This document shows, piece by piece, positions 36,241 to 46,480 of a stretch of DNA of 64,000 bases. A program made the position numbers and the translations under genes. Location: contig NC_134364.1 in assembly GCF_048569485.1 (NCBI RefSeq), positions 139,641,798 through 139,705,797 of the forward strand, written 5' to 3'. Within the stretch, counting starts at the first letter, position 1; each line of letters starts with the position of its first letter. Source of the stretch: Anomaloglossus baeobatrachus (lineage: Eukaryota; Chordata; Amphibia; Anura; Aromobatidae). The notes beneath the pieces were generated by a model, which searched no databases, had not been told where the DNA came from, and worked only from the letters and a program-made list of their open reading frames with translations.

Positions 36241-36278
36241 CGCCCCCCGAAGAAGAAAAGGCGAAACATGTTGGGGTG
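36241..36278 (+). ncRNA. Degenerate hammerhead-ribozyme-like motif (left repeat)
   Basis: The order of parts follows a type I hammerhead. CGCCCC and GGGGTG can form stem I. CCGAAGA stands where CUGANGA is expected. A short purine-rich segment replaces stem II. GAAA follows, then the self-complementary ACATGT as a minimal stem III, then T before the expected cleavage point. Penelope-like elements are known to carry such ribozymes in their terminal repeats. Here the core U4 is C and stem II pairs poorly, so activity is doubtful. Confidence 0.45.
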
Positions 36279-36717
36279 ACGGGACGTGGAGGGAGTTGAA
36301 GTGAGTACTGTGCGGGTTTTTAGGCCTTCTATATTTGTATGGTGATTACGGCTGGGTCCGTCACTTGTAACAGGGAGTAGCATATACCTCGCACATCGCA
36401 CTTATTCAGCAACAAGCTTATAACTCTGGGTGATCTAGATACTGCAGTTGCTGTTCTGCTAGAATATATGCATGGTGACCATATAGAACTATTGAGCATG
36501 AATATTTCTGGGAATTCCTTAATGATATGAACCATATTATATAAAAAAAAAAATTTCTGCACTTGCTTCATAAACTTGGTGAATATATGTATTAAAACTA
36601 AGCACTTTATAAGTAGTGCTGTTTATTTATTTATTTATAAACACCTTAATATATTTTTCTATTTATTTAAACTAATTGGTTCATACGGTTAAATTAAGTC
36701 TAACCAGAGGTATTTGT

Positions 36718-36748
<31 letters not shown>

Positions 36749-37140
36749 CTAACTATGTGCATATTTAATTATTTATTATAGAACAGATTGATCACTGACA
36801 GGGATATATATTATTAAATAATTTATTAAAATCTATCTATATTTGTAATTAATATATATTCCTTATTAACCCCTCGTGTCCCTTGTATTAAAGTGGAACT
36901 CCTTTGGAAATTTTATTATTGTATGTATTAATATATTTTTTGATATTTGAAATAAAAATTATTTTAATGATTTATTGATTTCTATAGCTTCTTTTGGTTT
37001 GGGAATTGGTTTAACCAAACCATAGTGTTTTGTATTAATGTTTGAAGCTGGACCACTTTGTGGGGAAATATAATTTATATGGGCATATGGTAAATAAATT
37101 AATTGTTTAATTCTGTTTATGACAGATAGCCCACTCTAAA

Positions 37141-37717
37141 ATGGATTTACAAGCCAAATTTACTTCTTGGCAATCCAAAGCTACAAATATTTTCAGTAGG
37201 AGTTCTACTTATACAACCTCTAACCCGTCTCTCTCATCAAAGGAGCTTACAAAGAAATACAGGAATTTAATGTTCAAACAAACCAAAATATGGTGGACAA
37301 AAACATCTATGGAAAATTATTTGGATCAAAAAATTGTACCACGAGGTTTGAGGGTACAGATTTATCCCACATTTGATTTGGAGGATGACGTACTGATTAA
37401 ACGGTGGATGGAAGCGGCGAATACGTGTTCACTTGAATTTATCAAGATCATAATTGATAAAAATTCTGTTACTCTAAAAAAGATTGAGGATGAAATTAAA
37501 AATTTACAGGAGAGCATCAGAGCAGAAATGGATGAGGATGCCTTTAAGGAATTTTCTGCCTCCATGACTAAGGATTCTGAAAAATGGGAGAAAAACATCA
37601 GTGCTAGTAAAGCGTCTAAATATCAGAGGGACATCTCGGATTTTGAGAAAAACAACATTTTTCATTGGCAAAATCGTAAAAACAAAGAAGGAATTAAGAG
37701 AGGCTCTGTCACATCTA
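37141..37717 (+). pseudogene. Penelope-like element, N-terminal coding region (fossil)
   Basis: An open stretch of about 190 codons begins at ATG 37141 soon after the left terminal repeat. It is lysine-, serine- and glutamate-rich with likely helical segments (KKIEDEIKNLQESIRAEMDE) and has no domain I recognise. Its position directly upstream of the reverse transcriptase suggests the N-terminal part of the same polyprotein. The Tc1 transposon begins at 37718. Confidence 0.75.
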
Positions 37718-39370
37718 CAGTTAGGTCCAGAAATATTTGGACAGTGACACAAGTTTTGTTATTTTTAGCTGTTTACAAAAACATGTTCAGAAATACAATT
37801 ATATATATAATATGGGCTGAAAGTGCACACTCCCAGCTGCAATATGAGAGTTTTCACATCCAAATCGGAGAAAGGGTTTAGGAATCATAGCTCTGTAATG
37901 CATAGCCTCCTCTTTTTCAAGGGACCAAAAATAATTGGACAAGGGACTCTAAGGGCTGCAATTAACTCTGAAGGCGTCTCCCTCGTTAACCTGTAATCAA
38001 TGAAGTAGTTAAAAGGTCTGGGGTTGATTACAGGTGTGTGGTTTTGCATTTGGAAGCTATTGCTGTGACCAGACAACATGCGGTCTAAGGAACTCTCAAT
38101 TGAGGTGAAGCAGAACATCCTGAGGCTGAAAAAAAAGAAAAAATCCATCAGAGAGATAGCAGACATGCTTGGAGTAGCAAAATCAACAGTCGGGTACATT
38201 CTGAGAAAAAAGGAATTGACTGGTGAGCTTGGGAACTCAAAAAGGCCTGGGCGTCCACGGATGACAACAGTGGTGGATGATCGCCGCATACTTTCTTTGG
38301 TGAAGAAGAACCCGTTCACAACATCAACTGAAGTCCAGAACACTCTCAGTGAAGTAGGTGTATCTGTCTCTAAGTCAACAGTAAAGAGAAGACTCCATGA
38401 AAGTAAATACAAAGGGTTCACATCTAGATGCAAACCATTCATCAATTCCAAAAATAGACAGGCCAGAGTTAAATTTGCTGAAAAACACCTCATGAAGCCA
38501 GCTCAGTTCTGGAAAAGTATTCTATGGACAGATGAGACCAAGATCAACCTGTACCAGAATGATGGGAAGAAAAAAGTTTGGAGAAGAAAGGGAACGGCAC
38601 ATGATCCAAGGCACACCACATCCTCTGTAAAACATGGTGGAGGCAACGTGATGGCACGGGCATGCATGGCTTTCAATGGCACTGGGTCACTTGTGTTTAT
38701 TGATGACATAACAGCAGACAAGAGTAGCCGGATGAATTCTGAAGTGTACCAGGATATACTTTCAGCCCAGATTCAGCCAAATGCCGCAAAGTTGATCGGA
38801 CGGCGCTTCATAGCACAGATGGACAATGACCCCAAGCATACAGCCAAAGCTACCCAGGAGTTCATGAGTGCAAAAAAGTGTAACATTCTGCAATGGCCAA
38901 GTCAATCACCAGATCTTAACCCAATTGAGCATGCATTTCACTTGCTCAAATCAAGACTTAAGACGGAAAGACCCACAAACAAGCAAGACCTGAAGGCTGC
39001 GGCTGTAAAGGCCTGGCAAAGCATTAAGAAGGAGGAAACCCAGCATTTGGTGATGTCCATGGGTTCCAGACTTAAGGCAGTGATTGCCTCCAAAGGATTC
39101 GCAACAAAATATTGAAAATAAAAATATTTTGTTTGGGTTTGGTTTATTTGTCCAATTACTTTTGACCTCCTAAAATGGGGAGTGTTTGTAAAGAAATGTG
39201 TACAATTCCTACAATTTCTATCAGATATTTTTGTTCAAACCTTCAAATTAAACGTTACAATCTGCACTTGAATTCTGTTGTAGAGGTTTCATTTCAAATC
39301 CAATGTGGTGGCATGCAGATCCCAACTCGCGAAAATTGTGTCACTGTCCAAATATTTCTGGACCTAACTG
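37718..39370 (+). mobile_element. Tc1/mariner transposon, apparently intact, 1653 bp
   Basis: The outer inverted repeats CAGTTAGGTCCAGAAATATT (left) and its exact inverse at the right end match over about 34 bp. They are flanked by the TA target duplication (37716-37717 and 39371-39372). An inner related pair (AATAATTGGACAAG near 37930 and TTGTCCAATTACTTTTG near 39148) gives the inverted/direct-repeat arrangement of Tc1 elements. It carries one uninterrupted transposase gene in its sense strand. It is inserted in the coding body of the Penelope-like element, so it is the younger of the two. Confidence 0.95.
38078..39115 (+). CDS. Tc1-like DD34E transposase, 345 aa, uninterrupted
   Basis: This predicted cut-and-paste transposase would bind the inverted ends and insert at TA. 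The frame is full length for Tc1 (about 340 residues) with no stop. In order it has a helix-turn-helix at residues 23-45 (SIREIADMLGVAKSTVGYIL), a KRPGRPR hook at 55-61, a second winged-helix region at about 65-115 (VSVSKSTVKRRLHESKYKG) and the catalytic core. The DDE triad is complete: D152 in WTDETKI, D249 in QMDNDPKH and E284 in NPIEHAF, with 34 residues between the last two. A basic stretch at residues 18-22 may serve in nuclear import. The start MRSKELSIE is the first ATG in frame and fits the family. Introns are absent, as expected. Whether it is active cannot be judged from sequence alone. Confidence 0.95.
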   Translation: MRSKELSIEVKQNILRLKKKKKSIREIADMLGVAKSTVGYILRKKELTGELGNSKRPGRPRMTTVVDDRRILSLVKKNPFTTSTEVQNTLSEVGVSVSKSTVKRRLHESKYKGFTSRCKPFINSKNRQARVKFAEKHLMKPAQFWKSILWTDETKINLYQNDGKKKVWRRKGTAHDPRHTTSSVKHGGGNVMARACMAFNGTGSLVFIDDITADKSSRMNSEVYQDILSAQIQPNAAKLIGRRFIAQMDNDPKHTAKATQEFMSAKKCNILQWPSQSPDLNPIEHAFHLLKSRLKTERPTNKQDLKAAAVKAWQSIKKEETQHLVMSMGSRLKAVIASKGFATKY

Positions 39371-39372
39371 TA

Positions 39373-41000
39373 TGTCCTCTATTTCTGACAATGAAACGGC
39401 ATCCCTTATTTCTGAGATTCCTAAAAAACATAAAATGCAAGGAAAACAACCAATGAACAAGAGGCAATACAATATTTTTGACAGAGAGGCTGGAATGAAT
39501 TTGAGAGATCGACCTAAGGTAATCAACCTTTCTTCACATGTGCTTTCTCAGACACATATCACATTGTTAGAAAAAGGTTTTTCGTTCTCCCCTTCTTCTT
39601 CACCAGACCTCTTTACAACAATAAAGGATCTGCATCTTTTTGGACAAAAGCTCTTATTTAAAAGATTTTTTGCGAAGTCCGAGGATATGATACCCTTTGA
39701 CACCAAAGAGGAGATTGAAGCAGTAGAAATATTACAACAACTCGCTGATGAAAGTGTAGAACCCTCAGTAAGTAAATTTCCAATATCCTTAATTAATAAA
39801 TCAAAAAATTTTCCATCTCTTAGTACAGTACCTGCTATAGATGTATTTATTAAAGTTGTTTCAGGGGAATTGGAAAAACAATTTGAAAATAGAGGAGTGT
39901 CTAATCTCAGCAAAAAAGAGAGAACTGCTCTTTTGGAACTTCAGACCTGGCATGATATACAATTCAAGCCAGCTGATAAGGGGGGAAATGTAGTTCTATG
40001 GCCTAATGAACTATACATGAAACAGGCACACAAACAACTAAATGATAAAAAATGCTATACTAAATTGAGATACAACCCCCTGGCTGAATTTAAAAATGAG
40101 CTCCTCTATATTCTAACTCAGGCGTACGAAGAGGGTACAATCCCTAAAAAAATGGTTGATGTCATTACGGAACTACATCCAAGATTACCCACCCTGTACC
40201 TGATACCCAAAATACATAAGAACATCCATGACCCTCCGGGTAGACCAATTGTATCGGGTAAGGGTGGACTCTGTGAAACCATTTGTTCCGTAATTGATTT
40301 CTTCTTAAAACCTTTGGTAGGAGAATTACCATCGTATATTAGAGACACCACATCGGTCCTCTGCCAGTTAGATGATTTACAACTAGATAAGAACATGATA
40401 TTGGTGACGGCCGATGTGGAGTCTCTATATACTTCTATCAGACATCAGGATGGTATTAAAGCAGCAGAGCTTTTTCTTAACCACAGTACGTTAGAGACCA
40501 ATGGTTAGACTTATTTTGACTCTTTTGGAATTCATATTAACACATAATGTGTTTACCTTTGATCAAAACATCTATAAACAAATTCAAGGGACTGCTATGG
40601 GGGCATCATGTGCCCCATCCTATGCAAATTTGTTTATGGGAGCATGGGAAAGAGGAATATTTTTTGACAATGACATCCCAGGCATTAAGAATATACATCA
40701 TTGGATGCGTTTTATAGACTACATCCTATTTATCTGGGATGGATCCGTTGTTGAATTGCATGCCCTGATGGACAGTCTCAATGATAACGATCAAAATATC
40801 AGGCTTACATATAAGTTTGGACCAAGAATTGAATTTTTGAATATCTTGATTGATACATTACCGAATGGGAGACTGTCCACTCAAGTGTATAGGAAAGATA
40901 CAGCAACTAACACATTGTTGCATGCGGACTCTTCTCATCCTCAGAATACCATTAAAGGAATACCAATAGGACAGACAATTCCTTAGAGTCAAAAGGATAT
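39373..41000 (+). pseudogene. Penelope-like reverse transcriptase region (fossil)
   Basis: The region encodes recognisable Penelope-type reverse transcriptase blocks in order: FKPADKGGNVVLW, TLYLIPKIHK with PPGRPIVSG, VTADVESLYTSI (first catalytic block), QGTAMGASCAPSYANLFMG, and a MRFIDYILFIW block at the position of the second catalytic motif. These blocks are typical of Penelope-like elements, whose reverse transcriptase resembles telomerase. The copy is broken in a few places and is not expected to be active. It lies in the same orientation as the terminal repeats and downstream of the Tc1 insertion. Confidence 0.9.
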
Positions 41001-41359
41001 GTTCGGATGAAACTCAATTCTTTCAACAATCTCAGGAATTATCACATCGGCTATTGGAACGTGGTTATAGCAAAAGATGGATAAAAAGAGGATATAAAAG
41101 AGCTGCACAGACATCCAGAAACCAAGTGTTATACAATGTTACCCGCAAAAATAAAGATAAAGAAAACAATCAGGTACGTTTTATAACTGGCTTTCATAAC
41201 CAGTGGCAGCCTATGAAAAAAGTCCTTATAAAACATTGGAACATCCTGCGATCTGATGCTCTCTTGAAGAAAATATTACCTGAAATGCCATCCATAGTGG
41301 CTAGAAGATGCCCAAATTTGGGCGATACTCTGACACAGTCATTTTCAGAATCCAAAAAA

Positions 41360-41846
41360 TGATCCAAAAAAAGTACAAACCCATGGCTTTTTTCCCTGCG
41401 GCCTATGCAAGGCTTGTGCCAACACAATTAAAGCTAAAACCTTTTCTAATTTTGATGGTTCTAGGATTTTTGAAATTCGTAAACATATCACATGCTCAAC
41501 TAAGGGAACTATTTATCATGCCCAGTGCCCATGTGATAAGATCTACGTGGACCTAACTACACGAGAATTAAAAATAAGGATCCGGGAACACTGCCGAGAC
41601 ATAGAAAGGGCTAAAACTTGTGAAGATGAGTCTCAACTAAAAACATTACCTAGACATTTCAAGAAGGAACACAACAGCAATCCATATCTGTTGAAATTTA
41701 GGGGAATTGATGTAGTCGATCTCGGCTTTAGAGGTGGAGATTTGGCTAAAGCCTTGGCCCGAGTTGAGAGTCGGTGGATCTTCAGATTAGGCACATTAAG
41801 TCCTCAGGGATTAAATGAGAGTATGGGGTTTGGAGCTTTCCTGTAA
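41360..41846 (+). pseudogene. Penelope-like GIY-YIG endonuclease region (fossil)
   Basis: The end of the coding body has GTIYHAQCPCDKIYVDLTT followed by RELKIRIREHCRDI, which resembles the GIY-YIG endonuclease domain fused to the reverse transcriptase in Penelope-like elements. It is followed by RVESRWIFRLGTLSPQGLNE, typical of the family's C-terminus. It ends at 41846, about 420 bp before the right terminal repeat. Confidence 0.85.
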
Positions 41847-42266
41847 TAGGATGAGAGTATTTTTATTATTTGGAGTGGGGTTCGGTTTTTTAAGCAATTT
41901 TTAATTTATTTGATTTTAATTCTGTTTTTTGTAATTTTAGTATATCCTGTTTCTGTATTGGAAATAAGTATGGGATGAGAACCGTTTGTATATCCATCCA
42001 TGAGAACATCGTGATCAAGACAAGAGGAACTGATTGTTTTGTTAATAATGGGAGTTTATGTTATGGATTTTAATCACTCGTATTGCCCCTTGTGACAATT
42101 CCTCGGATTGTCATAACAGGCAAGTCGCATGAATCTCTTGTACACGTTATGTAAGTATATATTTTTTTCACTTTTTGTTTTCCACACTACACATTACACT
42201 GTTGCTTTTACATTTATATTTATTGCCTTATGGATTATAACTATTTATGACTATATTCTTGAATAA
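41847..42266 (+). other. Penelope-like element, region between coding body and right repeat
   Basis: AT-rich and non-coding. It includes CTTGTGACAATTCCTCGG and its near inverse GATTGTCATAACAGG at about 42090-42125. It belongs to the element because it lies inside the terminal repeats. Confidence 0.6.
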
Positions 42267-43612
42267 TTTATCTGTGATGTGAAATCCATACGTGCCATAA
42301 CCTTTTATAGTTTGGTATGTGTGGATACTTAGCATAGATATTTATTCATACACACACTATTTACAATATATTATAATAAGGAAGGAGTTTTATATATTTT
42401 TTTGTAAAAAAAATTCCTATTATCGTCACTTTAGTATATTTTCACTAACAATTTGTACTAACTGTAACTGACTCTCAGACAATCATTGTTCCAATGTGAT
42501 ATTGTATGTACATCACATATAAGTGTAGGCTGATATACTACATACTGATTATTGAAATTTTATGTGTATGGTATAATTAATTATATATTTCAATTTTTCT
42601 ATAATAGATGTTTTTTGTATGGATTTTATGTATTTCATATTGTATTTATGCTGATGATAGGATATATAATCTGTTGCTTATGTTTGTACCAATAACGCTG
42701 TAATACATTTATAATTCAGCATGGATACAAACGATATGCCCTCTATTAATATATATACATATTATGCATGCAAATAATTATGCGTGTATATAGTATTTAT
42801 GTGTATATTGTACAAATTCCAAACAGGAGCACCTTTTTCTAAATGTCAGAATATCCACACTTAGTCTCTCTATGCCGATATTGCCTCCTGTGCTGAGCGC
42901 ATGTTTATGGTTGCGGTGCTATTACCTCCGATCAGTGATATAATATGACGCTACGGAGCCTCCGTTGTCTGGTGACTAATGGAACGCAGCGTGCGTCTCA
43001 CCTTCACTGACCGGAGGTGATTTGTCCATCTAGCCCCGTGACCTGAACTATGCGCCGCATTACACAGCTGTTGGCAATACTGACTCTTAGGAGACACGCT
43101 ATAAAAAGACCGTAGTCTCACCCTAAACACACGCCCCCCGAAGAAGAAAAGGCGAAACATGTTGGGGTGACGGGACGTGGAGGGAGTTGAAGTGAGTACT
43201 GTGCGGGTTTTTAGGCCTTCTATATTTGTATGGTGATTACGGCTGGGTCCGTCACTTGTAACAGGGAGTAGCCTATACCTCGCACATCGCACTTATTCAG
43301 CAACAAGCTTATAACTCTGGGTGATCTAGATACTGCAGTTGCTGTTCTGCTAGAATATATGCATGGTGACCATATAGAACTATTGAGCATGAATATTTCT
43401 GGGAATTCCTTAATGATATGAACCATATTATATAAAAAAAAAATTTTCTGCACTTGCTTCATAAACTTGGTGAATATATGTATTAAAACTAAGCACTTTA
43501 TAAGTAGTGCTGTTTATTTATTTATTTATAAACACCTTAATATATTTTTCTATCTATTTATTTAAACTAATTGGTTCATACGGTTAAATTGAGTCTAACC
43601 AGAGGTATTTGT

Positions 43613-43650
<38 letters not shown>

Positions 43651-44002
43651 TAACTATGTGCATATTTAATTATTTATTATAGAACAGATTGATCACTGAC
43701 AGGGATATATATTATTAAATAATTTATTAAAATCTATCTATATTTGTAATTAATATATATTCCTTATTAACCCCTCGTGTCCCTTGTATTAAAGTGGAAC
43801 TCCTTTGGAAATTTTATTATTGTATGTATTAATATATTTTTTGATATTTGAAATAAAAATTATTTTAATGATTTATTGATTTCTATAGCTTCTTTTGGTT
43901 TGGGAATTGGTTTAACCAAACCATAGTGTTTTGTATTAATGTTTGAAGCTGGACCACTTTGTGGGGAAATATAATTTATATGGGCATATGGTAAATAAAT
44001 TA
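42267..44002 (+). repeat. Penelope-like element right direct terminal repeat
   Basis: This is the second copy of the 35378-37102 repeat in the same orientation, with about 99 percent visible identity. It carries the same TATA-like box (about 43099) and the hammerhead-like motif. Its TA microsatellite (about 43618-43647) is longer than in the left copy. Confidence 0.93.
43132..43169 (+). ncRNA. Degenerate hammerhead-ribozyme-like motif (right repeat)
   Basis: The motif is identical in sequence to that at 36241-36278, with the same altered core. Its presence in both terminal repeats means the altered form was already in the copy that inserted. Confidence 0.45.
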
Positions 44003-44418
44003 GTATCCTGGACCTGCCTGTTGTGTTCCTTGGTCTTCATGATGCTCTCTGCGCTTTACACAGAACATGAGACTATCACAGAGCAGGGGCATTTATACGG
44101 AGACTTGATTACACACAGGGGCTTATATTTATCATCATCAGTCATTTAGGACAACATTGCATCATTCAGAGATCCTCAATCAACTTCTGGAATGAATTTG
44201 CTGCACTGAAAGTAAAGGGGATGAATAATATTGCACGCCACGATTTTCAGTTTATTATTTTTTAAAAAAAAGGTTTAAAATAAGCAATAAATTTCATTCA
44301 CCTTCACAATTGTGTCACTTGTTGTTGATTCTTCATTTTTATCTTCATGTTTGAAGCCTAAAATGTGGAAAACGGTTGAAAAAAAATCAAGGGGGCCGAA
44401 TACTTTCACAAGGCATTG
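44003..44418 (-). mobile_element. Tc1/mariner fragment, duplicate of the 34811-35225 end
   Basis: It begins abruptly inside the transposase N-terminus (GTATCCTGGACCTGCCTG matches 34811 onward) and runs to the same terminal end CAAGGCATTG followed by TA. About 98 percent of positions match the right-hand part of the Tc1 element at 33628-35225, and the same minisatellite follows. It is either a duplicated piece of that element or a very close second copy. Confidence 0.9.
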
Positions 44419-44760
44419 TATATAGGCTGCATATAGTGCAGTGAATATAGGCTGCGTATAGTGCAGTGAATATAGGCTGCGTATAGTGCAGTGAATATAG
44501 GCCAAGTAGTGTGTATATATAGGCTGCGTGTAGGGCAGTGTCTATAGGCTGCGTGTAGGGCAGTGTCTATAGGCTGCGTGTAGGGCAGTGTCTATAGGCT
44601 GCGTGTAGGGCAGTGTCTATAGGCTGCGTGTAGGGCAGTGTCTATAGGCTGCGTGTAGGGCAGTGTCTATAGGCTGCGTGTAGGGCAGTGTCTATAGGCT
44701 GCGTGTAGGGCAGTGTCTATAGGCTGCGTGTAGGGCAGTGTATACAGGCTGTTTACAGTG
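44419..44760. repeat. TATAGGCTGCG minisatellite, right block
   Basis: The first units resemble those at 35226-35377. From about 44520 there are roughly nine near-identical 25-bp units of AGGCTGCGTGTAGGGCAGTG plus TCTAT, a recent local expansion. Confidence 0.9.
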
Positions 44761-45132
44761 TGGCATTGTGTGTATATAGTATATACCTGCACAGTCTGTT
44801 GTAGGAGTTTCTCATGACCCGTGACATTTCAGGTAGGTGCCGATGTGTGGTATGTGTACATTGTGTCCCCGGGGGGAGAGCTACGCACGCACATCACTTA
44901 TCTGCCAGCATGTCATCCACACACAAACAGAGAACCACAGCAGCACAGAGGATCTCAGGCTCAGGCTTGTGTAAGGTGTTCTTGCCTGCATGTGATATTA
45001 TGTAGTAAATGGTAAGATGTGGTTATTGCATCATAACGTTATCATTTGTAATGTACGCCACACAGTCGCCGGCTTTATAAATCTGTGACTCCCCGACAGA
45101 CCCAAATATACGTAAATGAAGTAAAAAATAAT
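44761..45132. other. Unassigned DNA
   Basis: I see no repeat or transposon ends. Two overlapping short plus-strand frames (about 63 codons, near 44814-45015) show no family resemblance. Confidence 0.5.
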
Positions 45133-45625
45133 CATGGTGCCCTCTGCTGGTGACACCTACTGCTGCAGCAAACTGAGATCATGGTGCCCTCTGCTGGTGA
45201 CACCTATTGCTCTAGTAGAATGAAATCGTTGTGCCCTCTGCTGGCAACACATACTGTATTGCTGCAGTAGACTGAGATCATGGTGCCCTCTGCTGGTAAC
45301 ACCAATTGCTTCAGCAGACTGAGTTCATGGTGCCCTCTGCTGCTGAAATGTACTGCTCCAGGAGACTGACCTCATTATGTACTCTACTTGTTACAATTAC
45401 TGCTGCAGTAGACTGATGGTGCTCTCTGCTGGTGATATCAGCTACTGCTCTGCTGGTGACACCTACTGATGTAGTAGATTGAGATCATGGTGCCCTTTGC
45501 TGGTGACACCTACTGCTGCAGTAGACTGATAATGGTGCCCTCTGCTGGTGATATCAGCTACTGCTGCAGTAGACCGGGATCATGTTGCCCTCTGCTGGCG
45601 ATATCAGCTACTACTGCAGTAGAAA
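45133..45625. repeat. Diverged GTGCCCTCTGCTGG repeat, block 1
   Basis: About ten irregular units of 43-60 bp have the pattern GTGCCCTCTGCTGGTGACAC, CTACTGCTGCAGTAGA, CTGAGATCATG. Each GTGCCCTCTGCTGG fits the CTCF core consensus (SYGCCMYCTRSTGG in this orientation), all on the plus strand. This is the older and irregular version of the array at 49398. Confidence 0.85.
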
Positions 45626-46170
45626 ATGTGGACCTGGGCATCCCTCCAGCTTTCCCACACTCTACTATACATCTTTCCGTGAGCTCCTGGCTTTTCCATG
45701 TTCTGCTATAAATCGTTCCCTCAGTACACATCTTTCCCATGCTCTGCTACACAGTTTCATCAGCACCCAGTTTTCCCATGATATGAGAGCATGGAAAGCT
45801 GGGCGCTGAGGAAGGTGTATAGCAGAGCATGGGAAAGCTGGGTACTGAGGAAGGTGTATAGCAGAGCATGGGAAAGCTGGGTGCTGAGGAAGGTGTATAG
45901 CAGAGCATGGGAAAGCTGGGTGCTGAGGAAGGTGTATAGCAGAGCATGGGAAAGCTGGGTGCTGAGGAAGGTGTATAGCAGAGCATTGGAAGGCTGGGTA
46001 CTGAGGGAGGGAGCTTCTCTCACCAACTTGCCCATGTTTGTATCTTTGTTCCCCATCCTTGTATATAATATGTCCCTATCATACTACATGATCCCCATCC
46101 TGGTACATATGACCCCCATCACGCCGCATGCAGTGAAATAAAAAAAAAAAAAATAAAAAAAAAAATGACC
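45626..46170. repeat. Locally duplicated segment, copy 1, with 39-bp minisatellite
   Basis: The segment from CCTCCAGCTTTCCCACACTC to the A-rich run near 46150 matches 47680-47896 plus 48586-48680. At 45785-45995 there are about five units of a 39-bp repeat (GCATGGGAAAGCTGGGTGCT followed by GAGGAAGGTGTATAGCAGA). That expansion is absent from the second copy. Confidence 0.75.
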
Positions 46171-46480
46171 AATTATACTCACCTCCCCTTGGCTTGCCTG
46201 GATCTCCTCCTTTAAAAAGGGAACCTGTCAGGTCCAATATGCACCCAGAACCACGACCAGTTCTGTGCATATTATTAATCCCTGTCTAATCGTCTCCATA
46301 TCTAGTAGCATAAAGAGATCTTTAGAAAAAGTATGCAGCGTCACCAGCGGTGACATGCGTACCTGTGTCCGTGGTGAACGCTGACCTGAATGTCCCGACA
46401 CTTCTGGTCATGCGCACTAGACATGTCTATAACCGGGACGCGTACACGCTAGTGACGCTGCATTGACTGGCATGGTGACA
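46171..46480. repeat. Probable dispersed repeat fragment
   Basis: It contains AGGGAACCTGTCAGGTCCAA and TGCACCCAGAACCACGA segments that I recall as common dispersed sequence in frog genomes. The ends are not clear and it is non-coding. Confidence 0.4.

Larger units (their letters stand above)
35378..37102 (+). repeat. Penelope-like element left direct terminal repeat
   Basis: It starts TTTATCTGTGATGTGAAATC and ends GGTAAATAAATTA. It matches 42267-44002 nearly base for base, with a few substitutions, a 2-bp indel near 35583 and a shorter TA microsatellite (36722-36747). It contains a TATA-like box and a hammerhead-like motif. Confidence 0.93.
35378..44002 (+). mobile_element. Penelope-like retroelement with direct terminal repeats, 8.6 kb
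   Basis: Two direct repeats of about 1.73 kb flank a coding body that reads on the plus strand: an N-terminal region, a Penelope-type reverse transcriptase, and a C-terminal GIY-YIG endonuclease-like domain. That domain order and the large direct terminal repeats fit Penelope-like elements and not LTR retroviruses. A complete Tc1 transposon lies in the coding body. Apart from that insertion the frame has a few further breaks, so it is a fossil. The terminal repeats differ at only a handful of sites, so the insertion looks fairly young. Confidence 0.88.
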
